The notes under the pieces: generated by a model
Databases searched by the model: none
Seen by the model: only the letters and a program-made list of their open reading frames with translations
What the model was told of the DNA's origin: nothing
Position numbers and translations under genes: made by a program
Part shown: piece by piece, positions 43,843 through 52,392 of the stretch
Layout of the letters: every line of letters starts with the position of its first letter
Position numbering within the stretch: the first letter of the stretch is position 1
Origin: JAWWOW01 sp033851265
GTDB lineage: Bacteria; Actinomycetota; Actinomycetes; JAWWOW01
Direction of reading: 5' to 3'
Assembly (NCBI GenBank): GCA_033851265.1
Contig: JAWWOW010000004.1
Span: forward strand, 124,001-188,000
Length of the DNA: 64,000 nucleotides

Positions 43843-45441
43843 GTGCCGCCCTTCGAGTCGTGGTCGCTGCGCGCGAAGCCACCCGAGATGTCGGCGCACT
43901 ACCGGGCCGAAGGCTGGTGGACCGACGAGTCACTCGGAGCATTGCTCTGCGGGCGGTTGGCTGACAACGCCAATCTGGAATTCGTCGTCCACTCGCAGTT
44001 CCGGCCCGCGCGGGTCACGTTCGGCGAGCTGCTCGCGCTGGCCCGCCGCGTCGCGACGGGTCTGACCAAACGCGGCATCGGCGCCGGCGACGTCGTCGCC
44101 TTCCAGCTGCCGAACTGGATCGAAGCCGCTGCGACGTACTACGGCGCCGCGATGGTCGGCGCGGTCGTCGCCCCGATCGTTCACTTCTACGGATCGCATG
44201 AGGTTCGGCACATCTTGCATGAGTCCGGGGCGCGGCTGTTCGTTGTCGCCGAGTCGTTCGGCAAGCTGCGTCCGCTCGACGCGCTGGAAAGCATCCGGGA
44301 CGACTTGCCGGGTCTCGAGGACGTGGTGACGGTCGGTCGGGGGGCGCCCGCGTGGGCGACGTCCTGGCGTGACTTCGTGGCTGGGGAGGAGTACGCCGAG
44401 CCGGTGCGCGTCGCCCCGGACTGGCCGGCACTCGTGGCCTACACATCGGGTACGACGGCGACGCCGAAGGGCGTCGTACACACGCATCACACGATCGGCG
44501 CGGAGATCCGTCAACTCGCCGCGACGCAGTCTCCGGATCACCGGGCGACCCTCGTCGGCGCGCCCGTCGGACACGGCATCGGCATGCTCGCGGCGCTGCT
44601 GATCCCGCTGTGGCGGGGGATCCCGGTGCATCTCACTGACGTCTGGGAGTCGGGCGACGTGCTCACCACGATCGTGCGCGACAACCTGACGGCTGGAAGT
44701 GGAGCGACGTACTTCCTCACCTCGTTGCTTGACGCGCCGCAGCTGACGAGCGAACACCTGGAGCACATGAAGTACGTCGGGTTGGGTGGCGCGGCGGTGC
44801 CGCGTGCGGTGGCTGATCGTGCGACCCGACTCGGCATCAGCATCGCGCGGCTCTACGGCTCAACGGAGCATCCGTCGATCACGGGATGTGTGCACGGCGA
44901 CCCGATCGAGAAGCGGTTAGGCACTGATGGCAAGCCACTTCCTGGAGTCGAGATCCGGCTGGCCGACGACGGGGAGATCTGGAGCCGTGGCCCCGACTGC
45001 TTCGTCGGCTACGTGAATCCGTCGTCGACCGCCGATGTGTTCGACGCGGATGGCTGGTACTGCACCGAGGACGTCGGTGTTCTCGACGAGGACGGCTACC
45101 TGACCATCACGGACCGCAAGAAGGACATCGTCATTCGCGGCGGGGAGAACATCAGCGCGGCCGAGGTCGAAGAGCTAGTCAGCCAGCTGCCGGGCGTTGC
45201 AGAGGTGGCCGTCGTCGCCGCCCCGGACGAACGCCTAGGTGAGCATGCATGCGCGTTCGTCCGCGCGGTCAGCGGTCAGTCCGCGCCGGATCTCGACGCA
45301 GTACGCCGGCATCTCGCCGACTCAGGTCTTGCCCGACAGAAGTGGCCGGAAGACCTGCGCGTCGTCAACGACTTCCCGCGGACCGCTAGCGGCAAGATCC
45401 GCAAGACCGACCTGCGCACGCAACTCCGCGAATCGGGCTGA
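43843..45441 (+). CDS. Acyl-CoA synthetase (cyclohexanecarboxylate/FadD type)
   Basis: ANL-superfamily ligase of 532 residues: P-loop YTSGTTATPKGVVHTHH, LYGSTE adenine motif, DGWYCTEDVGVLDEDGYL, hinge DRKKDIVIRGGENI, catalytic Lys in TASGKIRK. Similar in outline to actinobacterial ligases for cyclic or branched acids such as cyclohexanecarboxylate. GTG 43843 begins VPPFESW. It has no TGAC-N6-GTCA site in the 38-base gap upstream, so it may be outside the Op regulon. Convergent with the lipoprotein at 45446. Confidence 0.9.
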   Translation: MPPFESWSLRAKPPEMSAHYRAEGWWTDESLGALLCGRLADNANLEFVVHSQFRPARVTFGELLALARRVATGLTKRGIGAGDVVAFQLPNWIEAAATYYGAAMVGAVVAPIVHFYGSHEVRHILHESGARLFVVAESFGKLRPLDALESIRDDLPGLEDVVTVGRGAPAWATSWRDFVAGEEYAEPVRVAPDWPALVAYTSGTTATPKGVVHTHHTIGAEIRQLAATQSPDHRATLVGAPVGHGIGMLAALLIPLWRGIPVHLTDVWESGDVLTTIVRDNLTAGSGATYFLTSLLDAPQLTSEHLEHMKYVGLGGAAVPRAVADRATRLGISIARLYGSTEHPSITGCVHGDPIEKRLGTDGKPLPGVEIRLADDGEIWSRGPDCFVGYVNPSSTADVFDADGWYCTEDVGVLDEDGYLTITDRKKDIVIRGGENISAAEVEELVSQLPGVAEVAVVAAPDERLGEHACAFVRAVSGQSAPDLDAVRRHLADSGLARQKWPEDLRVVNDFPRTASGKIRKTDLRTQLRESG

Positions 45442-45445
45442 CGAC

Positions 45446-46432
45446 TCAGCCCACGTATGGGCCGACTGGCGCGTGCTCCAGGTGCGCGGGCAACTTCGCC
45501 CCGACAACGGCAGCGCGCATCTTCTCAACGATCCGATGGTTCGGGGCGCATGAACTGGTGCTTGGTCGTTGGACATAGACACCGACGAGAGCTGGGTTGT
45601 CCTGGTCCGCCAGGACCACGCCCTCGTACCCGTCGCATGGCCCGACCTGGAAGGCGATCTGCGCGCTTGACCGGTCAGGTTCTTCGGAGACCAGCGTCCA
45701 CGGCACGGACATCTGCGTGATGGGCACGCCGAAGGACGGCGACGTGTCGGAACCACCGCAGGGGCCCGGCTCGCTGTAACGGACCAGATCCGACCCGGTC
45801 GCCGCGTCGACGATGAAGACGCCGTAGTTGTGGGACTGGGTGGGTGGCGTGGGATCGGTGATCGGGTCGGAACCGCTGATCCGGTTGAAATGGCAATTAC
45901 TGATGTCGCTGACGATGCCAATCCAGGCCAGTCGACCTTCGTACGGCTCAGGTGGTGGAGTCTTTGCGAACACCGTTGAGACGCCGTCGGTCGAACCGCT
46001 GTACGCGACGGCGTCGCCCTGAGGCTCGTGTCCGCTGAGCAGCTCAGCAGGGACCGTCACGCGACCGAGCCCGAATGCGATGGTGTCGGCCGACTGTTGC
46101 CCGACATTGCCACCCTGGACCATCGACGAGGCCAGCACCATGCAGAGCGCAGAAGACCCGGCGTACGCCGCCCGGTCGTCTTCCCGTGGCGGTTCGAGTC
46201 GCAATGCGTTGTCGAGGACCAGGTCATCGCGTACGGCGCCGTCATGAATCGCCGTCGTCGCCGGTCCCTCAAGGGGATCGCGCTCGAGGTCACCGCTCGT
46301 GGCGCGTGACGTAAACGGAGCCGACTGACACTCGAGGTCGCTGGACACGAGCGCTCCGTGCCCCTGGCCGCATCCGGAACCAAGAGCCAACGTGAGCGCG
46401 ATGACGATAGCCGCGCTGGGACGGGCGATCAC
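45446..46432 (-). CDS. Putative secreted lipoprotein, hypothetical
   Basis: Protein of 328 residues. GTG 46432 is preferred over the upstream ATG 46468, because AAGGA stands 7 bases before it and the N-terminus becomes a normal signal (hydrophobic core, lipobox GSGC). The mature part is Ser/Thr/Asp-rich with about eight Cys (e.g. SNCHFN, GPCGGSD, GPCDGYEG, SSCAPN), probably disulfide-bonded. No family recognised. It stands alone between a ligase and an ACAD. Confidence 0.65.
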   Translation of the reverse strand: MIARPSAAIVIALTLALGSGCGQGHGALVSSDLECQSAPFTSRATSGDLERDPLEGPATTAIHDGAVRDDLVLDNALRLEPPREDDRAAYAGSSALCMVLASSMVQGGNVGQQSADTIAFGLGRVTVPAELLSGHEPQGDAVAYSGSTDGVSTVFAKTPPPEPYEGRLAWIGIVSDISNCHFNRISGSDPITDPTPPTQSHNYGVFIVDAATGSDLVRYSEPGPCGGSDTSPSFGVPITQMSVPWTLVSEEPDRSSAQIAFQVGPCDGYEGVVLADQDNPALVGVYVQRPSTSSCAPNHRIVEKMRAAVVGAKLPAHLEHAPVGPYVG

Positions 46433-46544
46433 ACCGTGAATCCTTGTTGTCGTTGGTTGTCCCGGCAAGGCAGGTCAGATGGCGTTGGGCCGCCGTCACT
46501 GACCGCGGCTCTAAAACGTGCCGACTGCGGCCCAACGACGAGCG

Positions 46545-47693
46545 TCAGGACCGGGGAAGACCGAGGATGCGCGTCGCGATGATGTTCTTGTTCACCGCCG
46601 TCGTACCACCCGCGATGGACATCGACGGCGTGTAGACGCGCGTCGCGCCCCACTGACCGGTGTTCGCGAGCGGGCCGAGGACGAGACCTGCCGCTTCCGC
46701 GATGTGGTGGTCGAGTTCCGCCCAGAACAGCTTGCCGAGGCTGCCTTCCGGTCCAGGTTCGCGGCCGTCCAGGGCCGCCCGAACCGATGCATCCGATAAC
46801 CCCTTCAACAGCTCGGCTTCGAGGTAGCAACGCGCCAGTGCCTGACGCACGACCGGGTCGTCGGCACGACCTGCTTCGCGAGCGGCGTCGTACAGCCGGG
46901 TGACCTTGCGGCGCATGCCGAGATAAAGCTTGAGTACGCCGGCGCGTTCGTTGGCCAACGTCGTCATGGCGACCCGCCAGCCGTCGTTCTCGGGTCCGAG
47001 CAACGCAGCGACCGGCACCCGCACGTTGTCGAAGAAGATCTCGTTGAACTCGTGCTCACCCGTCATCGTCCGCAGCGGACGCACGTCGATACCCGGCAGT
47101 GACATGTCGACGAGCAGCGTGGAGATGCCGCGATGCTTCGGCGCTGCCGGATCGGTGCGCACGAGTAACTCACACCAGTTGGAGAGCTGTGCCAGCGTCG
47201 TCCAGACCTTCTGGCCGGTGACGACGTACTCATCACCGTGACGAATCGCCGTCGTCCGCAATGAGGCGAGATCCGATCCGGCCTCCGGCTCGGAGAACCC
47301 CTGGCACCAGATGTCGTCGCCGCGCAGCATCCGCGGCAGCATCGTGCGCTTCTGCTCCTCGGTGCCCCACGTCATGATCGCCGGCGCGATGTTCGACATC
47401 CCGATCGGATTCAGGTCACCTGGCGCACGCGCACGGTCCATCTCCTCGGTGTGCACGACCTGCTCGAGGACGCCCGCTCCGCGACCGCCGTACTCGTGCG
47501 GCCACGCAACCGCTGCGTAGCCGGCGTCCGCGAGCTTGTGCTGCCACTTGCGCAGCACTTCGACAGCGTCCTGCGTCAGCGGACCTGCCGGGTCGCTCCC
47601 TGCCGCGCGCACGTCCTCGTCAAGATTCGTGTCGAGCCACGCACGCAACTCAGTGCGGAATGCTTCGATCTCGGGTGGATATGCGACGAACAC
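46545..47693 (-). CDS. Acyl-CoA dehydrogenase, large-subunit type
   Basis: Acyl-CoA dehydrogenase of 382 residues: GFSEPEAGSDLAS and GQKVWTTLAQ segments, C-terminus SIAGGTTAVNKNIIATR, again lacking the EGT Glu. GTG 47693 is 20 bases from operator Op6. It is divergent from a thioesterase instead of a small ACAD; the nearest small-subunit type is at 49406. It ends without a following co-directional gene. Confidence 0.9.
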   Translation of the reverse strand: MFVAYPPEIEAFRTELRAWLDTNLDEDVRAAGSDPAGPLTQDAVEVLRKWQHKLADAGYAAVAWPHEYGGRGAGVLEQVVHTEEMDRARAPGDLNPIGMSNIAPAIMTWGTEEQKRTMLPRMLRGDDIWCQGFSEPEAGSDLASLRTTAIRHGDEYVVTGQKVWTTLAQLSNWCELLVRTDPAAPKHRGISTLLVDMSLPGIDVRPLRTMTGEHEFNEIFFDNVRVPVAALLGPENDGWRVAMTTLANERAGVLKLYLGMRRKVTRLYDAAREAGRADDPVVRQALARCYLEAELLKGLSDASVRAALDGREPGPEGSLGKLFWAELDHHIAEAAGLVLGPLANTGQWGATRVYTPSMSIAGGTTAVNKNIIATRILGLPRS

Positions 47694-47712
47694 CCGAGCC
47701 TCCCGTTGAACA

Positions 47713-47734
47713 ACCCTGACGTGCGCGTCATCGT
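47713..47734. promoter_or_regulatory. Operator Op6 (TGAC-N6-GTCA core)
   Basis: ACCC-TGAC-GTGCGC-GTCA-TCGT. The left half matches the consensus, the right flank does not. It lies in the 64-base gap between the large-subunit ACAD (47693) and the thioesterase (47758). Confidence 0.6.
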
Positions 47735-47757
47735 ATCGGCCTCAGTACAGTCGCTGC

Positions 47758-48270
47758 GTGACTGACCAGCCCAGCATCGATCCGGTTGTTGTTCTCGGCG
47801 AGGACCCGGAGCTTCTTCGGCTCATGCGCGACCACATGCCGGACTCGGCGATTCAACGGCTGCTGAACTTGCGGTTCGTCACCCTCGGATCCGACGAGGT
47901 CATCGTCGAGATGCCGGTGGCCGAGGAGGCCTTCAACTCGACCGGCAACCTGCACGGCGGTGCCATCGCCACCCTTATCGACGTCGCCGCGGGTACGGCG
48001 GCCGCACTCGGCAGCAGGTTTCGGCCGGGTATCGAGAGCATCGTCACGGCCGACCTGCACGTGCGCTATCTGGGTCGACCGAAGACGGACGTCGTCCGCG
48101 CCGCGGCTCGGGTCCTGCGTGCTGGCCGGCAGCTGACGGTGGTCGAGTGCCAGGTGGCCGACGACGCGGGCAACATGATCGCGATCGCCGACTTCTCCTC
48201 GATGCTCGTGCCCCGTCGCGAGCCGCTGCGACCGAGCGACCAGGCCGAGACATCGCACCCCGATCTTTGA
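47758..48270 (+). CDS. PaaI-type hot-dog thioesterase
   Basis: Acyl-CoA thioesterase-like protein of 170 residues with NLHGGAIATLIDVAAG, the central hot-dog helix with the catalytic Gly-Gly and Asp, then IVTADLHVRYLG. PaaI-like enzymes hydrolyse CoA esters of small or aromatic acids to relieve CoA trapping. GTG 47758 is 24 bases after Op6, so it should be expressed with the ACAD set. The next gene (AlkB-like) follows after 25 bases. Confidence 0.88.
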   Translation: MTDQPSIDPVVVLGEDPELLRLMRDHMPDSAIQRLLNLRFVTLGSDEVIVEMPVAEEAFNSTGNLHGGAIATLIDVAAGTAAALGSRFRPGIESIVTADLHVRYLGRPKTDVVRAAARVLRAGRQLTVVECQVADDAGNMIAIADFSSMLVPRREPLRPSDQAETSHPDL

Positions 48271-48295
48271 CAGACCCCCGACCTAAATTGGAGGG

Positions 48296-48976
48296 GTGCA
48301 ACCGGACCTGACCTGGCAGCCGTCGCTCATCGACACGGGTTCACCCGACTTCGACCCGTCGTACGACGGCCTCCGACGCATCCAGCTCGACGAGCGATCC
48401 TGGGTCGATTACTGCCCGGGCTGGCTCGCCGGAGCCGACGAGCTGTTCGCGAGACTCGTGCAGTCAGGCCGCTGGCAGCAGCGCACGCGATGGATGTACG
48501 ACAAGAGGATCCCGGAGCCGCGGCTGACCGCCGGCTGGTCAACAGACGCGGAGGACCCCGACGTGCCGCCGGAGTTCGGGGCCATGGCCGCTGCGCTGAG
48601 CGAGCGCTACCGCGTCGACTTCGACCGGATCTGGGCCAACCTCTACCGCGACGGCGCCGACAGCGTCGCCTGGCACGGTGACCGCACCCGCCTCGTCATG
48701 ACGCAGCCGCTCGTCGCGACGGTTTCGCTCGGATCGCCACGACGCTTCATGCTGCGCAGACGAGGCACGACAAAGACGCTGCACACGTTGGAGCCGGGCA
48801 ACGGGGACTTGATCGTCATGGGTGGTGCGTGCCAGGCCGAGTGGGAGCATCACGTGCCCAAGACCAAGCGGCCGGTGGGTGCACGGATCTCCGTCACGAT
48901 CCGGCACTCGACGCCGGCGCCAGGGGAGCGCTGGCTGAAAAAGCCGCGCTCCACCGAGCCCGGCCACGCGTGGTGA
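48296..48976 (+). CDS. AlkB-like 2-oxoglutarate/Fe(II) dioxygenase
   Basis: Protein of 226 residues with the double-stranded beta-helix signatures of AlkB: iron ligands in WHGD (His, Asp), a later His in EHHVPK, and the 2-oxoglutarate Arg in RISVTIR. AlkB proteins repair alkylated bases; other members act on RNA or protein. GTG 48296 is 25 bases after the thioesterase. With the AlkX-like gene at 42617 it is the second alkylation-repair type gene near the ACADs. It is nearly touching the convergent thioesterase at 48978. Confidence 0.88.
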   Translation: MQPDLTWQPSLIDTGSPDFDPSYDGLRRIQLDERSWVDYCPGWLAGADELFARLVQSGRWQQRTRWMYDKRIPEPRLTAGWSTDAEDPDVPPEFGAMAAALSERYRVDFDRIWANLYRDGADSVAWHGDRTRLVMTQPLVATVSLGSPRRFMLRRRGTTKTLHTLEPGNGDLIVMGGACQAEWEHHVPKTKRPVGARISVTIRHSTPAPGERWLKKPRSTEPGHAW

Positions 48977-48977
48977 C

Positions 48978-49409
48978 TCAGTCCGGCGTGCTCGGCAGCT
49001 GGAAGGTCAAAGTCGCAAGAGACATGAGCCGGTCGTCCGCGCCAGTGTCGTAGACCCGTACCTCAGTGACGACCGATGTCCGTCCTTGGCGGAGGACCGT
49101 GCCGATGGCCCGGACTGGACCGACGCGCCCGGCAGCGAGGAAGTGAATGTTCATGTCGGCGGTGAACGTCTTCATGGAGTTCGTCGCTCGTGATGCCGCG
49201 ATGCCGCCCGCGCAGTCGATGATGGTGGCAACGATCCCGCCCTGCAGCATTCCCGCGTTGTTGATGAGGTCGGGGCGGAGATCCACCTCACAGATCCCCA
49301 TGCCGGTGCCGTCGTCGGGGAGCATGCGCAAGCCGATGTGCTGCAGGTAGGTCTGGTGGTGTTGCAATGCCGATGACCAGACGTCGTCCACGTTGTCCGT
49401 GTCGGTCAT
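48978..49409 (-). CDS. PaaI-type hot-dog thioesterase
   Basis: Hot-dog thioesterase of 143 residues: NNAGMLQGGIVATIIDCAGG and TFTADMNIHFLAAGR. Its ATG 49409 overlaps the upstream ACAD stop in an ATGA, so it is co-translated with the small-subunit-type ACAD and belongs to the Op7 unit. A second thioesterase (47758) lies close by, controlled from Op6. The acyl-CoA is unknown. Confidence 0.88.
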   Translation of the reverse strand: MTDTDNVDDVWSSALQHHQTYLQHIGLRMLPDDGTGMGICEVDLRPDLINNAGMLQGGIVATIIDCAGGIAASRATNSMKTFTADMNIHFLAAGRVGPVRAIGTVLRQGRTSVVTEVRVYDTGADDRLMSLATLTFQLPSTPD

Positions 49410-50539
49410 GACACGACCTCTGGCAGACCGATGAGGCTCGCAAGCCGGGCACGGTGCCACGTGGCTGTCCCGAGCAGGGCGCCGTTCGCCTTGGCCCGCT
49501 TCACCCACAACTGAAGGTCGTGCTCCCACGTGTACCCGATGCCGCCATGTGTCTGGATCGCGTCCTCGGTGACGCGGTGTTCGCAATCACCGGCTGCGGC
49601 CTTGGCCATGGCTACTGCCGCGGCCCGGCGCGGGTCGTCTTCGGCAACGGTCAAGGCGGCGTAGTAGACGGCCGCGCGTGCTCGTTCGACCGCGACGTAG
49701 TCATCGGTCAGTTTGTGCTTCACCGCTTGGAAGCTGCCGATGGGCACACCGAACTGCTCGCGCTGCTTGGCGTATTCGATGGTTCGATCCACCAACGCTG
49801 CACACGCACCGACCGTCTCTGCTGCCAGCGCAACCGTGGCCAGGTCAAGCGCGCGGCGGATCCCGTCGTACGCCGACCCGGGGTCACCGAGACCGTGCTC
49901 GACCGTGGTGCCGTCGAGCACGACCGTCGCCCAGGGGCGGGTGCGGTCGACGGTTGCGACCGGCGCGATCGGGACGCTCGCGGCGGGGACGACGAAGACG
50001 CCGAGGTGCGTGTCCGAGGGCTCGTCGATGGCTGCCACGACAGCGAGCATGTCTGCTTCGTCGCCACCAACGACGACGTGCTTGGTCCCGTCGAGAACCC
50101 ATCCGTCCCCGCTGCGGCGGGCAATGGTGCGGACTACATCGGGGGGGTTTCCGGTTGGGTCTTCGGCCAGTGCCAGGGCGCCGGTGATCGATCCGTCCGC
50201 GACGGGGGTGAGCAGGGCGCGCGCCTGTTCGGCCGTGGCTACCTCGTGGACGATCGCGGCGTACTGCGTCGTCGTCGCCAGCCACGGTCCCGGTGCGACG
50301 ACGCGACCGGCTTCCTCCGCGACGAGTGCTACCTCTACCGCGCCCAGACCGAGGCCGCCCGCGTCTTCAGGGATGGCCAGGGCGGTCCATCCGGTTGCGA
50401 CCTGCGCGGACCACAGGCGTTCGGCGGCGCGGCCCTTCTCGACGAGTTCGCGGACGACGGAGGCCGGACATTCACGGTCGAGCAGCGCGCGCACGCCATC
50501 GCGCAACGCTTCCTGCTCGGTGGTGAACTCGAGATCCAT
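49406..50539 (-). CDS. Acyl-CoA dehydrogenase, small-subunit type
   Basis: Acyl-CoA dehydrogenase of 377 residues: MDLEFTTEQEALRDGVR, QREQFGVPIGSFQAVKH, IQTHGGIGYTWEHDLQLW. ATG 50539 is 13 bases from Op7. First gene of a two-gene unit with a thioesterase. The large-subunit-type at 46545 is the nearest unpaired partner, but they have separate promoters. Confidence 0.92.
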   Translation of the reverse strand: MDLEFTTEQEALRDGVRALLDRECPASVVRELVEKGRAAERLWSAQVATGWTALAIPEDAGGLGLGAVEVALVAEEAGRVVAPGPWLATTTQYAAIVHEVATAEQARALLTPVADGSITGALALAEDPTGNPPDVVRTIARRSGDGWVLDGTKHVVVGGDEADMLAVVAAIDEPSDTHLGVFVVPAASVPIAPVATVDRTRPWATVVLDGTTVEHGLGDPGSAYDGIRRALDLATVALAAETVGACAALVDRTIEYAKQREQFGVPIGSFQAVKHKLTDDYVAVERARAAVYYAALTVAEDDPRRAAAVAMAKAAAGDCEHRVTEDAIQTHGGIGYTWEHDLQLWVKRAKANGALLGTATWHRARLASLIGLPEVVS

Positions 50540-50551
50540 CCGCCCCTCCGC

Positions 50552-50573
50552 ACCCTGACGTGGGCGTCAGGTT
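50552..50573. promoter_or_regulatory. Operator Op7 (TGAC-N6-GTCA palindrome)
   Basis: ACCC-TGAC-GTGGGC-GTCA-GGTT. It lies directly upstream of the ACAD at 50539, between it and the stop of the preceding acidic protein gene (50599). It therefore serves only one direction. Confidence 0.7.
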
Positions 50574-50598
50574 ACGGCACGACGTTCGCCAACCGCGG

Positions 50599-50820
50599 TC
50601 ATGTATTGCTGTCGTCGCTGTTCTTGTCCTCATCACCCTCGTCGTCCTCGGAGTCCTTGACGACGCGAGGGTCTGCGCCCTTCTCGCTTTCTGAGACTGC
50701 AGTGACGCCACTCTCATCGCGGGCGACGAAGACCTCGCGGCCATCGACCTTTTCTTCCTGGGCTTCCGGCGCGGCTTCGGGTTTGCGTTCTGATTTGGCC
50801 TCGGGGGCGTCTTCGCTCAT
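50599..50820 (-). CDS. Small acidic, probably disordered protein
   Basis: Protein of 73 residues rich in Glu, Asp and Lys (MSEDAPEAKSERKPEAA, then a short hydrophobic segment REVFVARDESGVTAV and the tail EDDEGDEDKNSDDSNT). No known family. ATG 50820 has AAGGAA about 7 bases before it. It follows the SDR (50849) on the same strand after 28 bases, so it may belong to the TetR-SDR operon. Confidence 0.55.
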   Translation of the reverse strand: MSEDAPEAKSERKPEAAPEAQEEKVDGREVFVARDESGVTAVSESEKGADPRVVKDSEDDEGDEDKNSDDSNT

Positions 50821-50848
50821 GCGGGTTTCCTTCCCTCGCCCGGGCGAG

Positions 50849-51631
50849 TCACTCGTCGGGAAGCTCGGGCGCCCAGGGGGAGCCATTGATGTGACCGCCG
50901 CCATCGACGAACAGCGTGTTGCCCGTGAGATAGCGACTGTCCTCGCTCGCGAGGAACAGCGCGACCGGTGCGATGTCGGTCTCGGGGTCGCCCATCCGTC
51001 CCATCGGATTCATGGCGTCCGCCGTCTCGGCGAGACCGGGCATCATCTCGGCCGCGCGCAGGAACGCCGCTGACCGCGCTGCGGGACAGATGACATTGGC
51101 CGTGATTCCGTACGCCGCCCACTCGCGTGCGGCGGTGCGAGTCAGTGCGCGCAACGCCTCCTTGGCGACGTTGTACTCCGCCGTACCCATGTGCGCGTTG
51201 ACTCCATTGAGCGAGCACATGTTGATGATGCGGCCGTATCCATTGGCCTTCATCGCCGGGAAGGCCGCCTGCATGGCCCAGTGCGGACCGTAGTAACCGA
51301 CACCGAAGCCGTGCTGCATGTCCTCATCAGTCTTGTGTTCGACCCGCTTGAGCCCGCCACCGCCCCAGGCGTTGTTGACGAGGATGTCGACCGTGCCCCA
51401 GGTATCAAGGGCCGTCTGCACCATTGCATGGACTTGTTGCTTGTCGCGTACGTCGACCGCGGCAAACACCGCGCCGCCTCCGAGTTCATCCGTCGTACGC
51501 CGGCCCAGCTCTTCGTTCAGGTCCGCGACGAGGACGCGCGCGCCTTCATTGGCAAACACTCGTGCGAGACCACGACCGATTCCCTCACCGGCGCCGGTGA
51601 TGATGGCGACGCGGTTCTCCAGCCGTGGCAT
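50849..51631 (-). CDS. SDR family oxidoreductase
   Basis: SDR of 260 residues: TGAGEGIGRG near the start, VADLNEE (Asp, NAD type), catalytic YNVAK, and the ending LTGNTLFVDGGGH. The motif NNAW replaces the usual NNAG. It starts 3 bases after the TetR gene on the same strand, so it is in one operon with the regulator under Op8. The location next to the regulator suggests a central step of the pathway or one that handles the inducer. Confidence 0.9.
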   Translation of the reverse strand: MPRLENRVAIITGAGEGIGRGLARVFANEGARVLVADLNEELGRRTTDELGGGAVFAAVDVRDKQQVHAMVQTALDTWGTVDILVNNAWGGGGLKRVEHKTDEDMQHGFGVGYYGPHWAMQAAFPAMKANGYGRIINMCSLNGVNAHMGTAEYNVAKEALRALTRTAAREWAAYGITANVICPAARSAAFLRAAEMMPGLAETADAMNPMGRMGDPETDIAPVALFLASEDSRYLTGNTLFVDGGGHINGSPWAPELPDE

Positions 51632-51634
51632 GGG

Positions 51635-52318
51635 TCAGCGGGCGCGGCGAAGGCGACGCGGCCGCCCGACTGCTGGCTGTCCGCCGAAGAAGCCGGTGTG
51701 TGCGACGGATGTGAGGGTGTCGAGCATTCCCTCGCGATCGAATTCGATCTTGCGCGACTGAGCGAGGTAGATGAAGCGCTCGAGCATGGACAGGCACGCG
51801 AGTGCGGCTACGTCGGGATCAACGACTCCGCTGTCGGCTTCGGCGATGCGGTCGGCCAGCGTCTGTACCAATCGACCCAGCAGCCGTTGGCCTTGCCGGC
51901 CGAGGTCGTTGTCGACGATCTCGCCCTCGGTCCAGGCCCGAATGATGGTGCTGTGCCGCGAGTAGGTGTCGTGGAAGTGTTCGATCCAGGCGCGCAGCGC
52001 GACCCGGCCGTCTTCGTCCGAGCCGATGTTGCCGAGCTCGTCGGAGAGCCCCGCCATCTCGTTCATGGCATCGTCGGCGAGCGCCTTGAACAGGTCTTCC
52101 TTGTTGGAGAAGTACAGGTAGAAGGTCCCGTGTGACGTCTTCGCCATCTTGACGACGTCATCGACCCGCGCCGCGTGATAGCCCCGCTGCTCGAAGACGA
52201 CCCGGCCGGCATCGAGCAGCTTGCGCATCGTCTTGCGTCCCTGCGCTCGCAGCTCGCGCTCCTGCGCGGGTGCACCACCCTTTGCGGCGGCGGTCGCAGA
52301 CCGGGATCGACTGGCCAT
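51635..52318 (-). CDS. TetR-family transcriptional regulator, probable master regulator
   Basis: TetR regulator of 227 residues. A long N-terminal tail precedes the helix-turn-helix at about residues 45-71 (RVDDVVKMAKTSHGTFYLYF), followed by the conserved NKEDLF and an all-helical ligand domain. It is the only transcription factor recognised in the window. It is divergent from an acyl-CoA ligase, and the 74-base gap holds Op8, the longest of ten similar palindromes; this suggests autoregulation and regulation of the whole set. The effector is probably an acyl-CoA or acid of the pathway. Motif and regulator are linked by inference only. Confidence 0.85.
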   Translation of the reverse strand: MASRSRSATAAAKGGAPAQERELRAQGRKTMRKLLDAGRVVFEQRGYHAARVDDVVKMAKTSHGTFYLYFSNKEDLFKALADDAMNEMAGLSDELGNIGSDEDGRVALRAWIEHFHDTYSRHSTIIRAWTEGEIVDNDLGRQGQRLLGRLVQTLADRIAEADSGVVDPDVAALACLSMLERFIYLAQSRKIEFDREGMLDTLTSVAHTGFFGGQPAVGRPRRLRRAR

Positions 52319-52345
52319 ATCGGGCAGGGTAGAGGATCACGGCCG

Positions 52346-52375
52346 AACCCTGACACTAACGTCGGTGTCAGGGTT
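52346..52375. promoter_or_regulatory. Operator Op8, double palindrome at the TetR gene
   Basis: AACCCTGACAC (52346-52356) is paired with GTGTCAGGGTT (52365-52375) around an 8-base centre TAACGTCG. It can also be read as two overlapping TGAC-N6-GTCA-like sites shifted by 6 bases (TGAC-ACTAAC-GTCG and TAAC-GTCGGT-GTCA). Such a layout is known to bind two dimers in some TetR proteins (e.g. QacR). It controls TetR-SDR and the ligase at 52393. Confidence 0.75.
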
Positions 52376-52392
52376 AGAAAGGCGGTCGAAGG

